From Macrotrachela quadricornifera (taxonomy: Eukaryota; Rotifera; Eurotatoria; Philodinida; Philodinidae), in the NCBI GenBank assembly GCA_022393335.1, contig JAJEKB010000937.1:1-64000 (forward strand): a stretch of 64,000 nt of DNA, written 5' to 3'. Shown one piece after another: positions 55,529 through 64,000 of the stretch; positions within the stretch are counted from its first letter, which is position 1, and each line of letters starts with the position of its first letter. The position numbers and the translations under genes are program-made. Under the pieces are notes generated by a model. The model was not told the origin of the DNA. It saw only the letters and a program-made list of their open reading frames with translations, and did no database searches.

Positions 55529-56127
55529 ATGAGTGATAGTTGGTATAGTAAAACTAATGAAACTATTATTCCGGGTAATCCCGATCGTATTAGAACTTCA
55601 TGGGATCCATTACAATACTTAAATTTGGCCAAAAACCTTAAAGTATTTAATGAATATCCACGTGATTTTAATCCACGAGTACATGGTGCTTATTGTCCAT
55701 GGCGTTATTATGGAAAACGTTAGTCAAAAACCTTAAATATAATCTTCTTGTTTACTATTATATAATTTATTTAAAGGTGATCTTCATTTTGGTGATGTTA
55801 AAGTAGCTGATATTCCAGCATGGATTGCTCGACGAGATAAAACTCCAATGGGAATTTATCAAGGTGGTGTTCGAAGTATGTTTATTATAACGAAATTAAT
55901 TCTTAATAATAAAGATTTCTCTTGTTTTAGCTTTTTGGAAATTTTATCGTGCTTATTTAGATAATAAAAAACCCAATCTTATTTGGTATACACAAATATT
56001 TGTTGTCGCTTCATTGATTAATTTTGTATTTTACGCCATACCTGATAGAAGTTAGTGAATCGTATTGAAATATTTATTTTTATCATTTCTATTTTTAGAA
56101 CATTACAAATGGGCAAAATATCATTGA
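55529..56127 (+). CDS. Mitochondrial ATP synthase subunit f, with N-terminal extension
   Basis: Small inner-membrane subunit of the F1Fo ATP synthase, involved in the peripheral stalk and dimer region. Exons: 55529-55718, 55777-55875, 55931-56050, 56099-56127 (145 aa). The family core is at about residues 68-145: FGDVKVADIPAWIARRDKTP, a Tyr-rich segment FWKFYRAYLDNKKP, one membrane helix (IFVVASLINFVFYAIP) and the ending KHYKWAKYH, matching the RKYH-type end of animal subunit f. It is about 50 residues longer than the human protein, and the extra N-terminal part (SWYSKTNETIIPGNPDRIRT) is not a clear presequence. The stop is TGA. An AATAAA follows 90 bases on. A pyrimidine-AG acceptor lies 15 bases before the ATG. 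Confidence 0.88.
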
Positions 56128-57196
56128 TGATGTATTCAATTAAAACGATTACTATTATTACTCCTTTATTATCAGTCCTATCGTAGTTTTTGAACGTGTG
56201 TTTTTCAGATTTTTCGAATAAAAAGTATAGACAGATACATATTGTTTTCCTTTATAATATACCAGTAGAACATTTTCTCATATACAATGTTAATCAAAAA
56301 CTATTTTAACAATCAATAGCATTTGATAAAATATAATTTATTGAAACAGATTCTATACCATTAATTTTAGGCTTATAAGTTTCGTCTTTATATTTTAGAG
56401 TTGGCTATAACAAACCGATTTATATTAGTTTAAGGTCCCCATTATAAGTATTAGATAAAATTCTTTAAAAAAATTACCGTTGAAGTCTATTTCAGATTTT
56501 TATTGGGTATGTGTGGAAATAATTTTTTTTCGGATCGAATATACGAACATAAATGACATGAAAAATTACAGTTTCTAAGGGAAACTTTTACCTTTATATT
56601 TTATGGTACTCAATACATGATTTTATTGCGAAGTCTGATGTTAAAAATTATCGCCATGGGATATATAAATTATTCAAATAACAGAATATTTTCTAATCAT
56701 TGCTGATAGATTATAATTCATTTTAATTATATATAAAAATGCGTACAACTCACTAAATGCACTCATGAAATTTGATTAAATCCTATATAATTCAGTACCG
56801 GTTCATTCAAGTCTAATGTTATTATAGCTATATATATATATGTATCTATATATAATGGATGTAATCTATTGTATAAATCAGTAAGTATTAAGAATCTTAT
56901 GCAGATTTCTTTTGCTAACTCAAAAAAAAAAATAAAAGTTTTTCTATTCAATATAATCTTAGCTTTAAGTGATATTTGTTTTATTTACGAGAAGAATTTC
57001 TGATAAAATAAAAAATAAATGCGCGATAGTATTATACATGACAACTGAATGAAATAATGTATTGGTTCTATAGAGTTTTTATTCAATTTTTTCTTTTATC
57101 AAATATTTTATGTCATGTTGATGAGGTAGATTCCATGTTATATGTATTTATTACTGTTTATTATTATTATAGAATTATATACAAAAACAAAATGAT
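56128..57196. other. Intergenic, no gene seen, poly(A) signal at left end
   Basis: AATAAA at 56217-56222 is a likely poly(A) signal of the ATP synthase f gene. The rest is AT-rich with short TA runs and no coding-like frame. A pyrimidine-poor AG (ATTATTATTATAG) at 57171-57172 precedes the next ATG by 24 bases. Confidence 0.45.
56217..56222 (+). terminator. Poly(A) signal of ATP synthase subunit f
   Basis: A canonical AATAAA 90 bases after the TGA stop, in a T-rich setting. Confidence 0.5.
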
Positions 57197-57451
57197 ATGC
57201 TTAGGAAATTTTTTTCTATATGTGTTGTATTCATTTTAATCGGTTTTGTTATTGGACCGATTTCATTAATTATGATTCTTCCATTTATTGTTGATTCAAT
57301 TGATAATGATGAATTCGTAAATTTACATGATGAAAATCAAGTAGAAGAACAAAAATCAAAAAATGAAACAGATAATTCAACATCAATAACAGATGATGAA
57401 GAGGACGATGATAATAATGAACAAGATATAGAAGAGACATCTTCATTTTAA
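57197..57451 (+). CDS. Small secreted or membrane protein with acidic tail, unknown
   Basis: Intronless frame of 84 aa. The N-terminal third is a signal peptide or a signal anchor (FFSICVVFILIGFVIGPISL), followed by LPFIVDSIDNDEF and a strongly acidic, Asn-rich tail (DDEEDDDNNEQDIEETSSF). Codon use in the tail (TCA, GAT, AAT, GAA) resembles neighbouring genes and an N-glycosylation site (NETD) is present. There is no known domain. A candidate splice acceptor lies 24 bases upstream. An earlier ATG at 57191 is in another frame. It could be a real small gene or a chance frame; the organised hydrophobic-then-acidic layout favours real. Confidence 0.5.
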   Translation: MLRKFFSICVVFILIGFVIGPISLIMILPFIVDSIDNDEFVNLHDENQVEEQKSKNETDNSTSITDDEEDDDNNEQDIEETSSF

Positions 57452-60016
57452 GAGAACTCCCTTGAGACCATCAAAAAATGGAAGCAATCAACAAAATTTA
57501 AATTTTTGATTTAATACTTTCATCTTATTCAAAATCATCGAAATCTCTAAATCCAAATTTTTTGCGTATTTGAATGAGTGACTAAAAAAAATGGGTCAAC
57601 TTTACTATCAAGTACTTTACGAGGATATTTAGAGTATATGATCATAAATCATCTCTATAAAGTCGCCTTTTTTTATAATGATAAAAAATGAATACAACTT
57701 TTTGTGTAATATAGTAAATGATAGAGCCTCGAATATTTTGACCAGTTCTTCGATTTCTTAATGGTCTCATGGATTCTCTCTTAAAAAAAAATATTAAAAC
57801 AGTTTGTCCATGTTTAAACTTGAAACAAATTCTAAAAAAATCTTAGTTTTAGTCATGAACTTAATATTAGTATTGAAATTATATCACCAATTCATAAAAA
57901 AGTTCTACATTCAATGTTAATTATTGAGTTAAAATTTTAATATTAAACAACGAAATTTCTTCTGTATTAAATATAATTATCTTAGTAAAGAAACTCTTCT
58001 ACTAATTTAAAAACTTTGTTCATGTCAAAGCATAATTAAAATATAAATAAGATAATTATATATAAAAATTTAATCCTTAGAAAAAAAAACGTCTTTTTTT
58101 CTTCTTCTAATTTACTATTAAATTGCGTGAGAATAAACATTTTTATTAATTCATATTCATTTTTAAATAAATACATAAACATATGTTTAATAACTAATTA
58201 TCTTTTGATTTTAAAAATAACTTTTAGTCAAATATCTAACATGCACGGCATTATTTCCGATTGGAATCGCGAAAGTTAATTATATTTATTCTATATACAT
58301 GAAATCTTTTATCCAAAAAATATAAAACATCTTAGGTTTTGATTATATAAATGTCGATAAAATGAAATAAATATCTTTTATATGTTAATATAAATATATA
58401 TATATAACACACGATAAGGTAAAAATTATTTAAAATTGATGCTTTTAGATGTTCAAATATACTTATTTATTCTCACTAATATATTTTCTAGAGAGAAAAA
58501 AAATATGATTTTTTTTTTCTTCGTCGTTTTTTTTTATATATGTTATAAAACATCAAATTATTCACAACAATATTTGTCCTTCAATTAAATTATCTCGATA
58601 CTAGAATGAACAGACAACGATAAACTAAAAAAACAAAAAACGTGACAAGAATAGTATCAATTATTTTATAATATAAAATTAAACTCAATAGAAAATAAAT
58701 TGTTTATCTTTCATGTTCAAATAATATTAAATCCATATATAATATGGATAGAGAAAGAAAAATTATTCATGCGTAATTAATCATTTAATAAATGATTATT
58801 TATTACATATTGAACTATTAATAAAAAAATAGAAAAGAAAAAAACAAACGATTACTCGAAGAAAATCCGGTTTTGCTCATATAACTAAATATTTTTTTTT
58901 TTGGTTTTTCTGTCTTCTTTATTTTATTTGCTCATGTCTTTAATAAGAAAATACCGACATTATTGTCCTTCTTTTTTTTAAAGTAACTAAGAGAAAAATA
59001 GAAATGAGAGATGAAAATGTTGTATTTTAATGAAAGATGTGTAAAAAAACTAGGAGAATATCATTAAAAATAAACTTTTTTTTTTTTCTCTCTATAATTA
59101 GTAAATAGATAGTCATCTTACTTATTTGTCACTCAACTCGAACTATATCATAGTAAAAAAGAGATTAAACGAATAGATTCGATTAGAATATTGAAAGAGA
59201 ACAAAAAAAGAAAAGGATTATAGTAAGAATAGAATTTATAGATTAGTTTTTTAATATTTCTATAGATTGTTTTTAGTTAACTATTTCTTTAATTTTTATT
59301 TTTCTTTTGTTTAAGTTAGAAACTCGAGAAAATTGTCTAATTGCTTTTATCATTATGTATTAAGTTTGTTTGTTATTAAGAAAGAAAAAGAATCCCACAT
59401 GATTTGACTAGAATTATCTTTCCATCTTCATCATCAAGCAAATTAAATTATTTGAAAAAAAAAGAAAATCTTTTTATTCTTTTGCTCTATTTCTTCTGTT
59501 TTGTTGTTAAATATTTTCTTTTTTTGAAGAAATTTGATAACTATAATAGTGAAACAAGTGTTTCCTAGATTAACAGGTACGAATAAAAATCAAGAGTTCA
59601 GGTAATAATATTTCTATATAAAAAAAAAAAAGAAAAAGAAAAAAAGATGACACGAAATTGAACGTGCCAATTGTAATAATCCAATGCATGTCATAAAAAC
59701 GAGAACTATGACAGACAAAAAAAAATATGGTGCATAGCAAGTAGATAGACCGAAACAAAACGGAAGAAAAGAAAAGAAGAAAAAAAAGATTTTTCTCTCT
59801 TTGACAGCTGGTTTTTTTTTCTTGCGCTGTTGTCTTCTATCTATGTCTATTTATATATGTTTCGTCTAATTATCGTGAGCGTCTTTCTTTAAAATGTAAG
59901 TCCAATTTGATTGAACACGCACATCTTATTAATATGTGTATTTATTCTTGATACACTCATTAAATATAATTCTGTATCGTATGTAACTAAACTAAAAATT
60001 CAGATCATTTATTTCA
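57452..60016. other. Intergenic, no gene seen
   Basis: Very AT-rich with many homopolymer runs, no coding-like frame on either strand. The last bases hold an acceptor-like AAAATTCAG 13 bases before the Ras-like ATG. Confidence 0.5.
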
Positions 60017-61009
60017 ATGACATCGGATCTATCTGATGAATTAGGATCATTAAAACTTAGCAATAATCGAGTACGTATATCATCGAATTCTACTTCTCGT
60101 CGTAATTGTGGACCTGGTCAAAATCAACGTCATAATTTACAATCGAAACGAGCAGCAACAATTGATCATGACAATCATGACGAAAAACTTCGTATTGTTG
60201 TACTTGGCGCTACAAAAGTTGGTTAGTACTTCATTAAATATATCTTCAAAAAATAAAAAAGAAAAGAGAAAAATAATTACAATTTTAAAGAATAAGAGAA
60301 TAGTTTATTATTTTTAATTAAAATATTCATTCACATGACTGTAGGCAGACAATTATTTTAAAAAATAAAAAAGAAAAAGAAAAGAAATATTGTTGAAATT
60401 ATTTTGATAATTAATTTCTTTTTTTTCCTAGGTAAAACATGTTTATGTCAACAATTTTTACAACAAAAATTTGTAATTGATCATAAAGAAACAGTTGATG
60501 AAATGTATAGTACAGAACTTGCACTTGTTGATCGACATATTATACTTGAAATATTAGATACAGCTGGTATTGATGAATTTCCTGTTATGAGACGTCTTGC
60601 TATAGCACGTGGTGATGCATTTCTTATTGTCTATGCTGTTGATGATGCATCTTCATTTGATATTGTTCGACAAATGCGTCAACTTGTTCTTGAAATAAAA
60701 GGTGATTTAATAACAAATTCAATTCCAATGGTTATTGTTGGAAATAAATGTGATGTTGATATTAATTTACGTGAAGTAAGTCGAGATTATGCTGAAACTA
60801 TTGTACGTGATCAATGGTCAACAAAACTTATTGAAACAACATGTCATGAACGTGAATCTGTAATAAATGCATTTAATCTTCTTTTAAATTTAGCTAATAT
60901 TAATATGACACTTAATTCTGATGTAACACGTCGTTCATCCGACCCAAATGTATCTGCAGATAAAGAACAACGTACTACAAATAAACGGCAAAGTTGTGCA
61001 CAACAATAA
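60017..61009 (+). CDS. Ras-family small GTPase, RASD/RASL10-like, atypical switch II
   Basis: Membrane-associated signalling GTPase. Exons 60017-60221 and 60432-61009 (260 aa). An N-terminal basic, Ser-rich extension of about 55 residues precedes the G domain: P-loop GATKVGKT at residues 64-71, split by the intron; effector region KETVDEMY; G3 LDTAGIDEFPVMRRL; LIVYAVDDASSF; G4 GNKCD. The FPVMRRL stretch and the long tails point to the RASD/RASL10 side of the family. Where Ras has Gln61 this protein has Ile (DTAGI), which should slow GTP hydrolysis. The G5 motif is TTCHE instead of the usual TSAK. The last four residues, CAQQ, form a possible prenylation box with Gln at the end, though the second aliphatic position is not aliphatic. 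A candidate acceptor sits 13 bases before the ATG. Confidence 0.85.
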
Positions 61010-62616
61010 TTTATATATAAATAAAATTAATAAATATTTATTAACATTTTGCTTGTTTTTTTTCTCTCTCTCTCTCTTATGCAATGAAAACAAAACAAAA
61101 TGAAAAAGAAAGAAACAAGAATTATGAATACAAATATGTATATAAAATATTTTATACAAATTCCTGTTTTGTTTGTTTTTTTGTATTTATATAGATATAG
61201 ACTAATTAAAAAAAATATTTTCCTTTTTTTTCACTAAGATTACATGATGATTATTATAAATATTAATCAAATAAAAATATATATTTATTCATTTTGGATT
61301 ATCTTAATAGAGAAGATTTAGTTTATAATATATAATATGATATATTCATATGAATATAGAAATGAATGAATTTTTTTAATGAATATAAAATTTATAATAA
61401 TATACCATAAATAATAATTCGCAAAAGATTTATTAGAAAAATAAAAATCTAATGAATCAGAGAATATTTTACCTTATGTATACTGTTACTGTAATAGAAC
61501 CTTTATATATATTTTGATTGCTTGAGATATATCACCACTCAATGATCTAAAGGAAATAATCAAGTCTAGAAGTATTCTTTTACTTGTATGAACAAAAAAA
61601 ATGTTGTTATATAGAGATTGTCTATCAATGATGATAGTTCTAGTCGGAAATTGATAGACAAAACTCAATGTCAAGTAAAAGAGTAAGATCTGATAGTTAT
61701 TTTTAAAATAATTTTTTTTTATTATCGTGATATCCAATTGATTATTCAACCAAAACATTCGAGTTGCTTTTGTTTATGAACTCGAATAAAATTTAATTTA
61801 TGATATATAAAGTTATTTTATGTTAACAAAGAAAAATCGTGTGTCAATAGTTGTTTACATAATAATTTAGATTTTTTTAAAAAAGAATATGAAAATATTC
61901 AATGATACATAAACTTGTTCATTTCTAATTAGATTTACTTTTTTAATTTCATTTGATCATTAAATAATATGATTTATATTATATGTCGAATTAGATTTTT
62001 TTTTATTAAAAGAAAATCTGATATTTACATATTTACTTAGTGAGTTTTTATTATTACTATTCTTTCTAACTAAAAATAAGACTTGTTCGCAATAAAGAAA
62101 GGACTTTTCAGATATGTAATGAAACAACAATCTTATCAAACTCTAAACTATGTGAAAAAAATGTTAGTTATAATATCGATGATGATAAGAAAAAGATATC
62201 TACTTCGTAAGTTTTAATCTTTTATAGATAACTTAAATATCACAATTGTGAGCATATACTACCCATTTTAAAAATTCTTCATTGTGTCATATTATTTTCA
62301 GGTGTTGAAATGGTAAAAAAAAAAACATCGAAAACGTGTGTATATTCAACAATTATAATGACAAATCTTATGTTATCTGGTTTATTTCTCGCATTTTTCT
62401 ATGTTTTTTTCTTCTACGTCGAAAAAAAAAAAGAAGAAGCGTTAGTATTTTTTTATTGTTGTTTACGTATGTGTATTTCTCTGAAATTATTTATGAAGAG
62501 AATCATTTTTGTTTTATATATTTACATTTCTCTTCTTTCCCATCTCTTACATCAACATTTTCTAGTCACAATTCTATAAATATTTCTACAATATATTATT
62601 ATTATTGTTATTAATT
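61010..62616. other. Intergenic, no firm gene
   Basis: AT-rich 3' flank of the Ras-like gene, with AATAAA at 61020-61025. An acceptor-like TTATTTTCAG near 62301 precedes a frame of 89 codons (62310-62579) that is mostly hydrophobic with Phe/Tyr runs; it may be part of a 5' leader of the next gene and is not called as a gene. A second acceptor-like TTTTCTAG lies at 62564-62565, 51 bases before the next ATG. Confidence 0.4.
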
Positions 62617-63395
62617 ATGAATCAATCATCACCAGGTAATATCATTATATCTTAAGAAATTTTTTATTTCTTGTATTATATATTAATTCATTAAATTAAG
62701 ATTCTGATGACCAAAATAATATAAGACGAAGTTTGAATAAATCATATTCTGATGAAAAATCTGAAGAACATCATGCACTCAATCAACAAGATAGAGATAA
62801 TCGTTCATCGAATCAACGAATTCGTAGTCGTCTTAATCAAAATGAGAAACATAAATCTTTAATTCGTTCAGTTGATAATGATGATGATGATGATGATGAT
62901 AATAATAATGTTAATTATCGTAGAAATGAAAGAGAAAATCAGAATGAAAATAATAGAAAAAGTGCAGGTTCAAAATATCAACTTATTAAACAAACTGGAA
63001 ATGAAAGAGAAAGTCGTATTGAACAAAATCAATTTCGAAATTCAATTAAATCTGATAATCGTCAAGAAGATTATCAACTTTATAAAGTTTCTAAATCAAC
63101 ACAACCTACATCTAAAATTGATAATACAATTCGTTCTAAAAATCCAAATGATTCACGTTCATGTGTAATAGATATTAATATATCAATAAATATTGGTGGG
63201 CGTGTTTCTCATGCATCAGTTGATACAAATAATATTAGAATAAATTCACCATCTATACGTCCAACAGCAACAATTGATAATTTTAATGTGATTGATATAG
63301 ATCTACGTTCACCAGAACGTACTGCTCGACTTGCTACAGATGGTTCAATGCGTTTAACAAATGATTCCAATAGAAATTCAAAAATAAACAATTAA
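62617..63395 (+). CDS. Disordered, highly charged protein, unknown
   Basis: Two exons, 62617-62635 (six codons and one base) and 62701-63395, joined in phase (237 aa), starting MNQSSPDSDDQNNIRRSLNK. The protein is rich in Asn, Ser, Arg, Asp and Gln, with an Asp run at about residues 55-61, and is probably disordered. Near the C-terminal third two short hydrophobic-polar strands occur (CVIDINISINIGG, NFNVIDIDLRS). No domain was recognised. Codon use is like that of neighbouring genes and the frame stays open for 231 codons in the second exon, so it is likely real. The tiny first exon is the less certain part. Confidence 0.65.
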
Positions 63396-63529
63396 AGACC
63401 ATATATGTGTGTGTTTGTGTTTTTGTATTCATGATTTTATTTATCGAATAGAGAATAAACATATAAACAAAGAATCACTAATGAAAAAAATAAAAAGACA
63501 ATAAGAAATCTATTAAAAAACAAATTAAC

Positions 63530-64000
63530 ATGACTAATCATGTACTATTGATTATTTATTGTATATTATTCATATTATTAAAATTTAATAATACATATAA
63601 AAATTGTTTTGAAGAATCTAAGCATATAAATTATCTTTTTTTAAATGATATGTCTCAAATAAAAATTCCATTATTACCACTTGATTGTTTTCATTGTCAA
63701 TCAGCATATCAAGTAAAAATATATTTATAAATAAAAAAAGGAAAACGTTTTCTTTTTGTTTTTATTTCTAAATATATGTATATATAGGTTGAAATTCAAC
63801 TTATTGATGAACAATTTTATACTAATCGAACAATTCAACGTATAAAAATATTTTTAAAAAATTTTGAAATTGAAGATTCATCTTATATTTGTTTAATAAA
63901 TCTTTGTCCTATAATAGTTGAATATGGAAGTGATTCAATTATATTAAATATAACATCATCATTATTTTCACATGTTTTTTTATCATTAATTTATTTAAAT
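63530..64000 (+). CDS. Secreted or membrane protein, partial at window end, unknown
   Basis: The first two exons, 63530-63712 and 63788 to the window edge, are joined in frame through a 75-base intron. The N terminus is a signal peptide (HVLLIIYCILFILLKF). The mature part has paired Cys (LPLDCFHCQSAYQ), a strand-like VEIQLIDEQFYTNRTIQRIK and a second Cys pair (YICLINLC), with N-glycosylation sites (NRT, NIT). It suggests an extracellular domain of an unrecognised receptor or secreted protein. It starts 134 bases after the stop of the previous gene on the same strand. The 3' end is outside the window. Confidence 0.6.

Noticed and set aside
62310..62579. Hydrophobic frame of 89 codons before the disordered-protein gene
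   Set aside because: Phe/Tyr-rich composition fits T-rich noncoding DNA, a second overlapping frame looks equally good, and it may be part of a 5' leader.

Overview
The window is nuclear DNA of an invertebrate animal. It is strongly AT-rich, its genes are split by many short GT-AG introns (mostly 48-70 bases), the standard code fits (TAA, TAG and TGA all act as stops), and the proteins are metazoan: a CUX-like homeobox factor, a PALS1/Stardust MAGUK, stomatin, actin, a neuroligin-like adhesion protein, a rhodopsin-type GPCR, CLC-7 and DRG2. Same-strand genes spaced under 100 bases apart, together with an unpaired 3' splice site just before many start codons, point to spliced-leader trans-splicing and operons. 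With the base composition and intron style, a bdelloid rotifer is my best guess; this is inference and not proven by the window.

Layout. 1-2.1 kb: CUX-like gene (+), possibly cut by the window edge. 2.1-8.7 kb: no gene, but two old inverted repeats. 8.7-11.7 kb: PALS1 (+). 15.4-18.5 kb: C-terminal part of a USP53/USP54-like protein (+). 19.9-20.4 kb: small five-exon gene (-) with TQT motifs. 22.9-25.7 kb: stomatin gene (+) with four candidate first exons, broken by an assembly gap. 25.7-26.8 kb: actin copy 1 (-), broken by the same gap. 27.6-29.6 kb: C1orf50-like then ACBD6 (-), a likely operon. 29.6-33.9 kb: no firm gene. 33.9-35.3 kb: GPCR (-). 35.3-41.8 kb: no gene, one tandem duplication. 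41.8-45.1 kb: neuroligin-like protein (-). 45.9-46.3 kb: small unknown gene (-). 47.6-53.0 kb: DRG2 then CLC-7 (-), a second likely operon. 53.6-54.9 kb: actin copy 2 (+) with a second gap. 55.5-56.1 kb: ATP synthase subunit f (+). 57.2 kb: small acidic membrane protein (+). 60.0-61.0 kb: Ras-family GTPase (+). 62.6-63.4 kb: disordered protein (+). 63.5 kb to the end: partial secreted or membrane protein (+).

The genes do not form one pathway; most are ordinary housekeeping or cell-surface genes. The most interesting points are structural: two candidate operons with internal 3' splice sites; an inverted pair of actin genes whose exons and first intron are almost identical while their second introns and flanks are not (gene conversion); two assembly gaps at the same point of both actin genes, so the orientation of the 29-kb segment between them is unproven; and a stomatin gene with several phase-matched alternative first exons.
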